64,000 nucleotides of DNA from NCBI GenBank assembly GCA_965237505.1, contig CBDEFR010000008.1, positions 248,001 through 312,000 on the forward strand, written 5' to 3'. The DNA comes from NVTR01 sp965237505 (lineage in GTDB: Bacteria; Pseudomonadota; Alphaproteobacteria; Rhodobacterales; Rhodobacteraceae). Below, piece after piece: positions 8,565 through 17,458 of this stretch; position 1 is the stretch's first letter; every line of letters begins with the position of its first letter. The notes under the pieces were generated by a model that saw only the letters and a list, made by a program, of their open reading frames with translations, was not told where the DNA came from and ran no database searches. Position numbers and translations under genes: made by a program.

Positions 8565-9310
8565 CAGGCGCTCTCTTTGGACAGATGATCGTGGCCGGTG
8601 TGGTCATGGTCATGGTCATGCTCGTGCCGGTAAAGCGCCAGCGCTCCGCCGGTGCCAATACCAAACAACGCCCGGTATTCCGGCGCCTCTGACACGATCT
8701 GCGGAGAACCTTCGCAACAGATATGCCGGTTCAGGCAAATGACCCGGTCCGAGGCACTCATCACCACGTGCAGGTCATGGCTGACCAGCAGCACGGCACA
8801 ACCCAGATCCTGACGGGTCTCTTCGATCAGCCGATAAAAGGACGCCACGCCGGGCTGGTCCAACCCCTGCGTCGGTTCGTCCAGGATCAGAATCTCGGGT
8901 TGCACCAATAACGCGCGGGCCAGAAGCACGCGCTGAAACTGGCCGCCAGACAGCGATGTCATCTGGCGATGCGCCAGCCCGTCGGCACCGACCCGCGCGG
9001 TCGCCTGTGCCACCCCGTTTGCGCCCGCGCGGCGCGGCAGCGACAAAAACCGCGCCACCGTCAACGGCATTGTCGCGTCGATCGCCAATCTTTGCGGGAC
9101 ATAACCAACTTGCAGCGCCTTGCGCCGCCAAACCCGGCCGCTTGCCGGCGGTATGATTCCCAAAAGCGCCCGCACCAGAGTGGATTTGCCAGAGCCGTTG
9201 GGCCCGACAATTGTCACGATCTCGCCTTTGGAAATGGAAAAATCAACGTGTTCAAGCACGGTGGTTGCGCCATACTGGACGCTCAGGTCCTTCGCCTCGA
9301 TCAACCTCAT
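8564..9310 (-). CDS. znuC: Zinc ABC transporter ATP-binding protein
   Basis: From ATG 9310 (MRLIEAKDLSVQYG) the protein is 248 aa. Walker A is GPNGSGKST, the signature LSGGQFQRVLLARAL, Walker B LILDEPTQGLD, and the switch is SHDLH. A histidine-rich tail (HEHDHDHDHTGHDH) near the C-terminus is common in ZnuC and may sense zinc. The start overlaps the zur stop by 4 bases, making zur-znuC-znuB one operon. Confidence 0.92.
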   Translation of the reverse strand: MRLIEAKDLSVQYGATTVLEHVDFSISKGEIVTIVGPNGSGKSTLVRALLGIIPPASGRVWRRKALQVGYVPQRLAIDATMPLTVARFLSLPRRAGANGVAQATARVGADGLAHRQMTSLSGGQFQRVLLARALLVQPEILILDEPTQGLDQPGVASFYRLIEETRQDLGCAVLLVSHDLHVVMSASDRVICLNRHICCEGSPQIVSEAPEYRALFGIGTGGALALYRHEHDHDHDHTGHDHLSKESA

Positions 9311-9804
9311 TTGCCTGCCTCTTCGCGGCAGGCGGGGCAAATACCGACGGCTTCCAAACTCATCCGGTCAACCTGAAACCCGATGCGATCTGCGGACTGG
9401 CGCAATTCTGCGGCTGCTGCCGGCTCGGAAACTTCGCCAACGGTGTCGCAACTCGAACAAATCAAAAAGACCGGCGCATGGGTTTTGCCCGGGTGCATGC
9501 AGGCGGTAAAGGCGTTCAAGCGGCGCACCCGATGCGCCAGCCCGTTTTTGACCAGAAATTCCAGTGCCCGATAGGCCACCGGTGGCTGGTGGGCGAAGCC
9601 GTCCTTGGCAAGTCTGTCCAGCACTTCGTAGGCGCCAAGCGCGCGGTGCTCTTCCAGCAAGATCTCGAGTGTCCGCCGGCGCACCGGCGTCAGCCGCAAC
9701 CCGGCCTCGCGCGCCAAACGGTCGGCCATATCCATGACCGCGCCCGAACAGGATTGATGGTCGTGCTTGGCAAAGGCCGCGGTCGGGTTCTGTTTTTCTG
9801 CCAC
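9307..9804 (-). CDS. zur: Zinc uptake regulator (Fur family)
   Basis: The protein is 165 aa starting at GTG 9804. A winged helix (RLTPVRRRTLEILLEE...AYRALEFLVKNGLAHR) is followed by the metal-binding dimerisation domain with two CxxC motifs (CSSC and CPAC) that hold structural zinc. Zn-loaded Zur represses the zinc importer genes. It heads zur-znuC-znuB and is divergent from znuA, with a palindromic Zur-box candidate in the shared intergenic space. Confidence 0.9.
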   Translation of the reverse strand: MAEKQNPTAAFAKHDHQSCSGAVMDMADRLAREAGLRLTPVRRRTLEILLEEHRALGAYEVLDRLAKDGFAHQPPVAYRALEFLVKNGLAHRVRRLNAFTACMHPGKTHAPVFLICSSCDTVGEVSEPAAAAELRQSADRIGFQVDRMSLEAVGICPACREEAGK

Positions 9805-9828
9805 ACCGGTTACTTGAGTAAATTCGAT

Positions 9829-9850
9829 ATGTTATGTTATATCATAACAT
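9829..9850. promoter_or_regulatory. Zur-box-like palindrome between zur and znuA
   Basis: ATGTTATG (9829-9836) and CATAACAT (9843-9850) are exact reverse complements with a 6-base centre, giving the AT-rich GTTATG...CATAAC shape known for alphaproteobacterial Zur sites. It lies between the divergent zurCB and znuA genes and ends about ten bases before the znuA ribosome site, so one bound dimer could shut both. Confidence 0.75.
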
Positions 9851-9872
9851 CGATTATGACAAGGAATCACAT

Positions 9873-10754
9873 TTGCGCTGCCATTCACTGATATTCGCGG
9901 CACTTTTGCTGCTCGGCGGCGCAGCGCTGGCCGAAGTTCCGCGTGTCGTCACTGACATCCCGGCGGTCCATTCTCTGACCGCGCAAGTCATCGGCGATCT
10001 GGGCGACCCTGTGCTGCTGGTGACAGGTGCTGCCGACCCCCATTACGTTCTGCTGCGCCCCTCGCAGGCTCGGGCGTTGGCGCGGGCCGATGTGGTGATC
10101 TGGGTCGGACCGGGCTTAACTCCGTGGTTGGATCAAAGCCTGGCCAGTCTGGCGCGCAACGCGCATGTCGTTTCATTGCTGGACCTTCCCGCAACCCAAT
10201 CGCGCAAGTTTGACCAACGGGCCGAAATTGGTGACAACGGTATTGACCCGCACGCCTGGCTGGATCCGGAAAACGCACGGGTCTGGCTCGATGCCATCGC
10301 GGCAACACTGTCCGGTGCCGACCCGGACAACCAGGCCACCTATCGCGCGAATGCAGCGCTGGCGGCTTTGGAAATTGACACGCTGCTGGAAGAATCCCGC
10401 CGAACCCTTGCCCGGTTTCAGGACAAAAACCTGATCTTTGCCCATGACGCCTACGGTTATTTCACCGCCCGGTTCGGCCTGCAAATTGCCGGGGTTCTGG
10501 CGGATGGCGACGCCGCAAAACCCGGCGCGGCGCATCTCAGAAAGATCCGGCAACTGCTGCAATCAGGCTCCGTCGCCTGCGCCTTTGGTGAGCCGCAGCA
10601 AAACCCGGCGCTGTTGCGCACGTTGCTGCAAGACACCGCGATCCCGACCGCCGTGCTCGACCCCGCCGGAACCCGCATCAGACCGGGGCCTGATCTTTAC
10701 GGCGAACTCATCCGAAATCTTGCGCTCGGAATCGCCGACTGCATTAACGATTAA
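9873..10754 (+). CDS. znuA: Zinc ABC transporter substrate-binding protein
   Basis: I place the start at TTG 9873 because AAGGA stands 7 bases before it and the product then opens with a clean signal peptide (MRCHSLIFAALLLLGGAALA). An in-frame start at 9834 would lie inside the Zur palindrome. The mature protein (SBP family 9) shows the usual metal histidines: ADPHYVLLRPS, DPHAWLDPENARVW and IFAHDAYGYF, plus an acidic site DPAGTR near the end. It lacks the long His-rich loop of many ZnuA proteins. It binds periplasmic zinc for ZnuBC. Confidence 0.87.
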   Translation: MRCHSLIFAALLLLGGAALAEVPRVVTDIPAVHSLTAQVIGDLGDPVLLVTGAADPHYVLLRPSQARALARADVVIWVGPGLTPWLDQSLASLARNAHVVSLLDLPATQSRKFDQRAEIGDNGIDPHAWLDPENARVWLDAIAATLSGADPDNQATYRANAALAALEIDTLLEESRRTLARFQDKNLIFAHDAYGYFTARFGLQIAGVLADGDAAKPGAAHLRKIRQLLQSGSVACAFGEPQQNPALLRTLLQDTAIPTAVLDPAGTRIRPGPDLYGELIRNLALGIADCIND

Positions 10755-10773
10755 GTCAGGAAGTGGCCGTGAA

Positions 10774-10826
10774 CCCTGTTTAAAGACTTTAAACAGGGGG
10801 GTGAAATCTCTTTAAAGACTTTAAAG
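10774..10826. repeat. Twin TTTAAAG boxes between convergent znuA and puuD (copy 1)
   Basis: At 10774-10798 there is a perfect palindrome with 12-base arms CCCTGTTTAAAG/CTTTAAACAGGG around one A. Thirty-two bases further on (10810-10826) stands CTTTAAAGACTTTAAAG. The same pair with the same 32-bp spacing occurs at 21789-21837. The first palindrome could also work as a bidirectional terminator here. Confidence 0.6.
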
Positions 10827-10846
10827 AATTCGCGGTTTTCCCCCGT

Positions 10847-12073
10847 TTACCGCCCAACTCCGGCCCGATACCACGCCACAATTTGTGCCCGTTCATCGTC
10901 TTCCATGAACGACAGGTTGGCCGGTGGCATCGCATGGCTCAGCCCGGCCTGCAGGTAAATCTGGCGCGCAGTGCGCGCGATTTGCGTCTCGGTTTCCAGG
11001 CGCACCCCTTTGGGCGGCCACAACAATCCCTCCCAACTCGGCTTGGCCGAATGGCACATCGCACAGCGCCCAAGCACGATTTCATTCACCTCCTCAAACC
11101 CCTCAGCCGCAGCAAACCGGGCCGCACCCGCACCCAGCGCTGCGTCTTCCTCACCGGCGCGAAACATCGGCGCAGTCGACAGCCAAGTTATTATAATAAA
11201 AAGGATAATCGTGACCAGCCAGGTCCAGGTCGGGTTGCCTTTGCGGGCATGAATCGTATTGAAATAGTGCCGGATCGTGACCCCCATCAGAAACACCAGG
11301 CTGGCGATGACCCAGTTGTACTGGCTCGCAAACGCCAGCGGGTAATGGATTGACAGCATCAGAAAAATGACCGGCAGCGTCAGGTAATTGTTGTGGGTCG
11401 AGCGTTGCTTGGCAATCTTGCCGTATTTCGCGTCCGGTATTTTTCCGGCCTTGAGATCGTCAACCACAATCTTCTGGTTCGGGATGATAACCATGAACAC
11501 GTTGGCCGACATTATGGTCGCACTGAAAGCCCCCAAATGCAGCAACGCCGCGCGGCCCGAGAACACCTGCGTGTAGCCCCAGGCCATGACCACAAGGATC
11601 ACGTAAAGCAAGATCATCAGCCGGGTATTGTCGTCGCCGAACCTGGATTTGCAAATAAAATCATAGGCTAACCAGCCAAACCCAAGTGATGCGAGCGAGA
11701 TAAGGATGGCCTGCCAGACCGGAATATCGAGCACATTGGGATCGACCAAATAGAACTCTGCCCCCAGATAATAGACCAGAATCAACAACGCGAAACCGCT
11801 CAGCCAAGTCGCGTAACTTTCCCATTTGAACCAGATCAGATCGTCTGGCATCTGCTCTGGGGCCACCAGATATTTCTGAATGTGATAAAATCCGCCGCCG
11901 TGGACCTGCCATTCCTCGCCGTCGGCGCCGCTTGCAAGATTGCGGTCGCGATGCAGTCCCAAATCCAGTGCGATGAAATAAAACGACGACCCGATCCAGG
12001 CAATGGCAGTAATTACGTGCAACCAGCGCACTGCAAATTCCAGCCAATCCCCCATTGCTGCCAAATCGTACAT
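10847..12073 (-). CDS. puuD: Membrane-bound cytochrome c urate oxidase (urate hydroxylase)
   Basis: From ATG 12073 (AGGAGG nine bases upstream) the protein is 408 aa. About eight membrane helices in residues 10-310 (VRWLHVITAIAWIGSSFYF at the start, with histidines and DVFMVIIPNQ-like loops) precede a periplasmic cytochrome c domain with the heme motif CAMCH and a distal methionine (SHAMPPANLSFM). Family knowledge: PuuD oxidises urate to 5-hydroxyisourate, passing electrons to the respiratory chain. It complements the xanthine dehydrogenase operon at 39-44 kb. The extra N-terminal residues up to 12100 lack a ribosome site. Confidence 0.88.
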   Translation of the reverse strand: MYDLAAMGDWLEFAVRWLHVITAIAWIGSSFYFIALDLGLHRDRNLASGADGEEWQVHGGGFYHIQKYLVAPEQMPDDLIWFKWESYATWLSGFALLILVYYLGAEFYLVDPNVLDIPVWQAILISLASLGFGWLAYDFICKSRFGDDNTRLMILLYVILVVMAWGYTQVFSGRAALLHLGAFSATIMSANVFMVIIPNQKIVVDDLKAGKIPDAKYGKIAKQRSTHNNYLTLPVIFLMLSIHYPLAFASQYNWVIASLVFLMGVTIRHYFNTIHARKGNPTWTWLVTIILFIIITWLSTAPMFRAGEEDAALGAGAARFAAAEGFEEVNEIVLGRCAMCHSAKPSWEGLLWPPKGVRLETETQIARTARQIYLQAGLSHAMPPANLSFMEDDERAQIVAWYRAGVGR

Positions 12074-12173
12074 TCGTGCCCTCCTTTGGCCGTTGCGCAA
12101 GGCTATACCGCGACGTGCCTTTTTGTGTATCCTTCAAATAACTAGAGACTTTCAAAGTAACGCAAAAATCACG

Positions 12174-12639
12174 TTGGCCTATGTCCGCAATCTGAAAATG
12201 TTCGTCCGCGTCTATGAACTTGGCAGCATGAGCGCGCCTGCGCGTGACTTGCGTTGCTCGCCTGCCGTAGCATCCAGCCGCATTTCAGACCTTGAAAAAC
12301 ACCTGGGAGTGCGACTTTTCAATCGGACCACCCGGGCGTTACAGCCGACCGAAAACGGCAAGCTTTTCTATGACGGCGCCTGCAAGGTGCTTGACGCAAT
12401 CGCCGAAGCCGAAACAGCAATCGCCAACGCGATATCCGGTGATAATCCGCATGGCACCATTTTTGTTGCAGCACCGCTTGGTATCGGACGGCGTTTTATC
12501 GCCCCGACAGTGCCCGTGTTCAAAGACCAGAATCCGCATATCGAGGTTCGTTTGCGCCTGTCCGACCGCATTATTGACGTTACCGCCGAAGGGCTCGACC
12601 TGGCTTTTCATTTGGGCATTCTGGAGGATAGTGACCTAA
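12174..12639 (+). pseudogene. LysR-family regulator, 3' end cut off by IS5
   Basis: It starts at TTG 12174 (LAYVRNLKMFVRVYELGSMS), divergent from puuD. Residues 1-60 are a LysR helix-turn-helix (VASSRISDLEKHLGVRLFNR) and ~85-150 the start of the effector domain (GTIFVAAPLGIGRRFIAPTV). At 12640 the IS5 element begins and the frame ends five codons later. The rest of the effector domain is not on the far side of the element nor elsewhere in the window. It was possibly a regulator of puuD, by position only. Confidence 0.8.
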
Positions 12640-13570
12640 GTGTCTGATTCAAAACTCTACGGATGATTACAATGCCTTGCAATTTTACGCGTGAGGGTTC
12701 TGATATGTGCAACGAGTATCCATGCCTGTGAACTTGCGATGGATTTTTCCCAATCTTTGGCCAATCGCCGGCAGCGGTTGAGCCATGCGAAGGTGCGCTC
12801 GACGACCCATCTTCTGGGAATGACTTCGAAGCCTTCCGCAGTGTCGAAGCGCTTGACGATCTGGATTGTCCAGTCACCGATGCCTTCAAGAGCGTCGCGC
12901 AGCTTTGGTCCGGCATAACCGCCATCCGCAAAGATATGGCGCAAGTTTGGATGGGAATACCGGATGGATTTCAACACTTCCGGTGCGCCATCACGGTCTT
13001 GAATACCGGCGCTATGCACGACCAACCCAACCATAAACCCGAGCGTGTCGGTGACAATGTGGCGCTTGCGGCCCTTGGTTTTCTTGCCCGCGTCATAGCC
13101 CGAAATGCCACCGCTTTCCGTTGTTTTTATGGTCTGGCTATCAATGACACCAGCGATGGGGCGGGCTTCTTGCCATGAAACTCGCGCGCCGTCGCCACCA
13201 GAAAATGGCTGATCACTTCAAAGATGCCATCGTTGCGCCAGCCATAGAAATAGTAGCGCACGGTGGACACTGGCGGGAAATCATTGGGCAGCATACGCCA
13301 CGCACACCCGGCGCTGGCGATGTACAAAATGGCATCCAGAACATCGCGCATCGCCGTGCTGCGCGGACGACCAGTTGTTTTAGGCGGCGGCAGGAATGGC
13401 GCGATCAAACCCCATTCCTGATCAGTTAAATCGCTTGCATAGCGTCCCGAATGCCGTTCATATCGGGCGCGAGTGGTTTCCGTCCAGGCCATTGTGATCT
13501 CCCTCGAATCTTATCAATCCGATTGAATCACAACTCGCGGAAATCACTCAATTAGTTTTGGATCAGACAC
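12640..13570 (-). mobile_element. IS5-family insertion sequence, copy A (931 bp)
   Basis: Inverted ends GTGTCTGATTCAAAACT and GTGTCTGATCCAAAACT, flanked by TAA on both sides (12637-12639, 13571-13573). It is the same element as the one at 53940-54871 but in opposite orientation and one base shorter. Confidence 0.9.
12657..13492 (-). pseudogene. IS5-family transposase, frameshifted
   Basis: Compared with the intact 278-aa copy at 54018-54854, one base is missing in the C/G run near 13157-13164 (corresponding to the KKPGPTAGVID codons). The protein therefore breaks after residue ~110. N-terminal half (MAWTETTRARYERHSG...) is 13127-13492 and the C-terminal half is 12657-13034 plus the gap between. 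Probably immobile unless helped by the other copy. Confidence 0.9.
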
Positions 13571-14305
13571 TAAGAGAAACATGAAACGGAGCCGCCAAAG
13601 GAATCCAATTGTTTTTTGAAACCACCGTGGAATATTGATACCCAACGTCATCTCAAGACCCTTGCATCTACGTTTCCGCCCGTGCGAGCGTTGAAAGCAT
13701 TTACTAATTCCACCGTCCGTTCAATGTTTTCTGCTCCTATTAGCAACAATAAATTTAACATTCCTTCCTGCACCGCGCGGTTAGTTTCGACGTCATTTGG
13801 CCCTAGAGAGTTCAAAATTTCGATTTGGGCGTCTTGCGCGTGAGAAAAAAGGTCTACCGTCGATCCAAGTAATGCCGCTGCAAAGAAAGCTTTTAATATT
13901 AGAGGTGCTATGGATTTGCCGTATATTTGAAACTTTCCCGGCGAACTAATTTCAACATGGATACCCAATTTTTCCGCAAGATCCATAAACGCCGCACGTT
14001 CAATCGAAATTGGATTCGGGTTTCCACCAGAGACCCGATCCATGTTCTCCTGAATCATGTTTGCCATCGCCGAAATGATGATGGCATCAACCGGCCCAAA
14101 CGTATCTTTGGTAGTGACGATTTCAGTTTGAGTTATTTCGTCTGAATAGATGAAACTGCCATAATATTGCCGATACAATTTTAACTGATCTTCTCTTCGC
14201 AATTGTGTAACTCCGACGCGGGCTTGCTTCAACTCCAGCTGAGTCGGACCCGATTTCCTTGGACACAGAATTGGCTTAATCGAAGTGTCCAAGGAGGACC
14301 GGAAC

Positions 14306-14716
14306 ATGACTGATAATTTTGAGAAGAAAGTTGCTGTTGATGGGCCTGTGGTAAATGCGGGCGAGCTTGGCTCGTCCACGTTTTCCCCAGGCCATGCTTT
14401 GCCGGCAGGCCCGCTGGGACTTGGCCAGCGATGGACGGTGGCGCGCAAGCGTGAGGTCGTTCTGCGGCTTTTGCGTGACGAGCCGGTGCAACTTCTGTCG
14501 CGCCAGTTGGGCGTAGAGATCTTCCGGCTCGAGCAGTGGCGTGAGAAAGCGATCGGCGGGATCGACGCCTCGCTCAAGCAACGCAAGGGCGATCCGGTGC
14601 AGGCGGAACTGGATAGCGCCATGAAGCGGATCGGAGAGTTGACCATGCAGGTGGAACTGCTGGAGGCCAAGACGGAGACCTTCGGCCCTTTGGGGCGGCG
14701 GAGGTCGCGGCGATGA
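14306..14716 (+). CDS. IS3-like OrfA (helix-turn-helix protein)
   Basis: The start is ATG 14306 with AAGGAGG eight bases upstream. The product (136 aa) contains a transposase-8-like helix-turn-helix (RWTVARKREVVLRLLRDEPV, LSRQLGVEIFRLEQWREKAI) and a coiled C-terminal part (LDSAMKRIGELTMQVELLEA). It should bind the element's ends. Its stop overlaps the OrfB start (ATGA), so expression is by coupling rather than by frameshift. Confidence 0.8.
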   Translation: MTDNFEKKVAVDGPVVNAGELGSSTFSPGHALPAGPLGLGQRWTVARKREVVLRLLRDEPVQLLSRQLGVEIFRLEQWREKAIGGIDASLKQRKGDPVQAELDSAMKRIGELTMQVELLEAKTETFGPLGRRRSRR

Positions 14717-15618
14717 GTGCCGCCACCTCGCCCGGCACGGGTCTGGCCTACGGCCTGCGGCGGGTCTGCGCCGCCTGGGGCATGGCCCGCTCCTCGTTCT
14801 ACGCCATGACCTCCGGCCAGCACGCCGAGCAGCCGCCGGCAAAGCGTCGGGGACCGAAGCCCGCGATCTCGGACCAGGCGCTGCTGGTGGCGATCGAAGC
14901 CGACCTGGAGGCATCGCCCTGGGAGGGCGAGGGCTACCGCAAGGTCTGGGCTCGGCTTCGGGTCTGTCGCGACATCCGGGTTGCCCGCAAGCGGGTGCTC
15001 CGCCTGATGCGCGAGAACAATCTGCTCTCGCCCCATCGCTGCCGCCGCCGTGGTGGCAATCCCCATGACGGTGAGATCATCACTCATGCCCCGAACCTCA
15101 TGTGGGGCACCGATGGCGTTCGGGTGTTCACGGTGGACGACGGCTGGGGCTGGATCTTCACCGCCGTCGAGCATTGGAACGCCGAGTGTGTCGGCTGGCA
15201 TGTCTGCAAGCGCGGCGACCGCTTCGCCGCCCTGCAGCCGATCTCCATGGGGCTTGCCGGGCTGTATGGCTCGACCGCGGCCGGCGCGGCTCGGGGGCTG
15301 GCCTTGCGGATGGATCACGGCTCCCAGTATCTGTCGGACCACTTCACCAACCAGATCAAGTTCTGGGGCATCCAGCCGTCCTACGCCTTCGTCGCCGAGC
15401 CCCAGACCAACGGCGTCGCCGAGCGGTTCAATCGCACGCTGAAGGAACAGATCATCCATGGTCGCATCTACCGCAACATCGCGGAGCTGCGGGACGCCGT
15501 CCGCGACTTCGTCGAACTCTACAATGCCCAGTGGATCGTCGAAAAGAACGGCTACCTGAGCCCCGCTCAAGCTCGTCAGGCGTGGCACGCCGCGATCTCA
15601 ATCAGGCCCGCCGCGTGA
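14713..15618 (+). CDS. IS3-like OrfB transposase (rve/DDE integrase core)
   Basis: The protein is 301 aa. An N-terminal HTH_21-like part (ISDQALLVAIEADLEASPWE) is followed by the integrase core with the three acidic residues in MWGTDGVRVF, RMDHGSQYLSDHF and GVAERFNRTLKEQ. The frame is uninterrupted, so the copy appears functional. Codon usage is more GC-rich than the host genes around it. Confidence 0.88.
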   Translation: MSAATSPGTGLAYGLRRVCAAWGMARSSFYAMTSGQHAEQPPAKRRGPKPAISDQALLVAIEADLEASPWEGEGYRKVWARLRVCRDIRVARKRVLRLMRENNLLSPHRCRRRGGNPHDGEIITHAPNLMWGTDGVRVFTVDDGWGWIFTAVEHWNAECVGWHVCKRGDRFAALQPISMGLAGLYGSTAAGAARGLALRMDHGSQYLSDHFTNQIKFWGIQPSYAFVAEPQTNGVAERFNRTLKEQIIHGRIYRNIAELRDAVRDFVELYNAQWIVEKNGYLSPAQARQAWHAAISIRPAA

Positions 15619-15751
15619 GACAAACTTGTGTCCAAGGAACCGGGTGCGCTACAGCTTCAACTCCAGCAGCCGATCCGGCAATTCTTTCATCGGAAGGCGT
15701 TTCAAAAATTCCAATCTCCGGCCTAGGAACTCAAATTCAAACATTCTGATA

Positions 15752-16907
15752 CCAACGGCCCCCAGATTTGACTCAAGGGGATTCCCACGAGCGGCGTGAT
15801 CTGATTCAGTGGCATCAAGGCAAGGGAGGCTTTGATAGCAGTAAGGATTACGCGAAAAGACAAGTCCGCAGGCGAGCTTCGCCAGGAAGCGGCGCGGTGC
15901 CGGGATGGGAAAGCGGCGCGACGGATGTTGGCGATTGCCCTGGTTCTGGATGGGGTTGACCGCAAGACGGCGGCAGAAAACTGCGGCATGGATCGGCAGA
16001 CGTTGCGGGATTGGGCCCACCGTTACAATGCGGAGGGCGTGTCGGGCCTGTTCAACCGTCGCCCGCCGGATCCACCCTGTCTGCTGAGCGCGGCACAGAA
16101 GGAGGAGTTGGCGGAAATGGTTCGGGCGGGTCCCGACCCCGAAACCGATGGGGTTGTGCGCTGGCGGCGCATTGATCTGAAACGCAAGATCGAAGAGCGC
16201 TTCGGCGTCACCATGCATGAGCGAACTGTTGGCAAACAATTGGCAAGCCTGGGCTTTCGGCGTCTGTCGGTGCGCCCGCAGCATCCGAAATCCGACCCGG
16301 ATGCACAGGAGGCTTTTAAAAAAACTTCGCCGCAGAGGTAGAAGCAGCCTTGCCGGAAACAGCCCGCAGCAAGCCCCTGGAGATATGGTTTCAGGATGAA
16401 GCGCGGGTTGGCCAGCAGGGCACGCTCACCCGTATCTGGGCCGAGCGTGGAACACGCCCCCGTGCCCCGCGCGACACCCGCTATATCTGGAGCTACATTT
16501 TCGGCGCCGTCTGCCCGGAACGGGCTGAAGCGGCCGCTCTGATCATGCCACATGCCGACACACAGGCCATGAGCGCGCATCTCGCCGAGATCGCTAAAAC
16601 CGTCGCATCGGGCGCACATGCCCTTCTCATTCTGGATGGCGCTGGCTGGCACGGTTCGGCAGAGCTGGAGGTACCCGACAACATCACCCTACTCAAACTC
16701 CCGCCCTATTCCCCTGAACTCAACCCGATGGAAAATGTGTGGGCTTATCTGCGTGCCAACAAGCTCGCCATATCCGTCTTCGACAATTATGAGCAGATCG
16801 TCGACAGGTGTTGCGAAGCATGGAACTTCTTTGCAAACGACAAAACCGCAATCACGTCAATCACTACCAGACAATGGGCCAAAACGGTCAACGACTAGGG
16901 CCGTTGG
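15752..16907 (+). mobile_element. IS630-family insertion sequence, copy A (1156 bp)
   Basis: Inverted ends CCAACGGCCC... lie between TA duplications (15750-15751, 16908-16909), the IS630 rule. It is inserted three codons before the end of gene A. A near-identical copy lies in direct orientation at 30765-31918. Confidence 0.92.
15832..16898 (+). CDS. IS630-family transposase via -1 frameshift
   Basis: The first frame (15832-16341; LALVLDGVDRKTAAENCGMD helix-turn-helix) and the second (to 16898; LEIWFQDEARVGQQGTLTRI, LILDGAGWHGS, PPYSPELNPMENVWAYLRAN) overlap at TTTAAAAAAAC near 16316. A -1 slip there joins EAFKK to NFAAEVEAALPETARS. The result is a ~355-aa DDE transposase with D, D, E in the segments quoted. 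This is the standard IS630 arrangement and the copy looks intact. Confidence 0.88.
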
Positions 16908-17458
16908 TATGAGACGGCCCCGAAAACGAACCCTAGAAGCTTCCGGGCGACAATTTCACCAAATAGTCCATCATTAAGAAACCCGGGATTTGGGACATAA
17001 ATCAAGGAACCTGTCGGAATCGTCCAAAGTACATCCTGCGCAGAATTCGCGTATAAGCCGTGTTTCTGTCGAATTGGTTTGTCTTGGTAGTCTTCAACGG
17101 CAATCGATGGTTTGGGCTCCGAGCGTTCCGCGGGCAACATGGCCCAATCGCGAAGAGCCCTACTACGTTTGATTTGATTTTCAAAATCGTCTGTATAAAT
17201 CGGCGCTTGGCCATTTGGAATGGCTAACTCCGGTAAGTCTGGAGCAACCGCGCTATGCTCGATAACCTGACCGAATAAATGGTATTCCTTTCCAGACCGG
17301 ATCATATGCGATTTGTGGTCCTTGGAGAGAATTCTTGATCGTAAATCAATTCTGAGAATCATGATTTCGCCTTATATCGGCCAATAGGCTCACGTCAAAA
17401 TACACAACTATAACGTAACAAGCTATAGCGTGCATGCCAACCCACCACTCCGTTTAAC

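Larger units (their letters stand above)
14240..15653 (+). mobile_element. IS3-like two-ORF insertion sequence with 14-bp target duplication (1414 bp)
   Basis: Terminal repeats begin TGAGTCGGACCCGATTTCCT on the left and TGTAGCGCACCCGGTTCCTT inward from the right, ending CA/TG as IS3 ends do. The flanks share an exact 14-bp direct repeat GCTTCAACTCCAGC (14226-14239 and 15654-15667). Excision to one copy restores the host reading frame. Fourteen bases is long for IS3, where 3-5 is usual. Confidence 0.85.
13648..15744 (-). pseudogene. Unrecognised gene B of a coupled pair, split by IS3-like element
   Basis: Removing the element at 14240-15653 and one copy of its 14-bp duplication restores a 222-aa frame from ATG 15744 (MFEFEFLGRRLEFLKRLPMK) to the stop at 13648. 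I do not recognise the family. The middle (GPVDAIIISAMANMIQENMD; ISIERAAFMDLAEKLGIHVE) looks alpha/beta and soluble, and the segment IAPLILKAFFAAALLGSTVD is a possible membrane or buried helix. Its start overlaps the stop of gene A by 8 bases (ATGTTTGA), so the two were translated together. Confidence 0.6.
15737..17362 (-). pseudogene. Unrecognised gene A of a coupled pair, last codons displaced by IS630
   Basis: The ATG at 17362 (AAGG seven bases upstream) opens a 155-aa frame. Without the IS630 element the product would end GAVSYQNV at 15737; with it, only the last residues change (SYQRP). So the protein may still be made, but coupling to gene B is lost. I do not recognise it. Visible features are a basic N-terminus (RSRILSKDHKSHMIRSGKEY), a polar middle and the C-terminal TGSLIYVPNPGFLNDGLFGE. 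There are no signal peptide or catalytic motifs I can name. Confidence 0.55.

Noticed and set aside
13648..15588. A 646-codon minus-strand open frame
   Set aside because: Its first two thirds are the antisense of the IS3-like OrfA/OrfB; only the last ~200 codons belong to the host gene B. It is not one protein.
17400..17458. CTATA/TATAG inverted bases upstream of gene A as operator
   Set aside because: Arms of five AT-rich bases are expected by chance.
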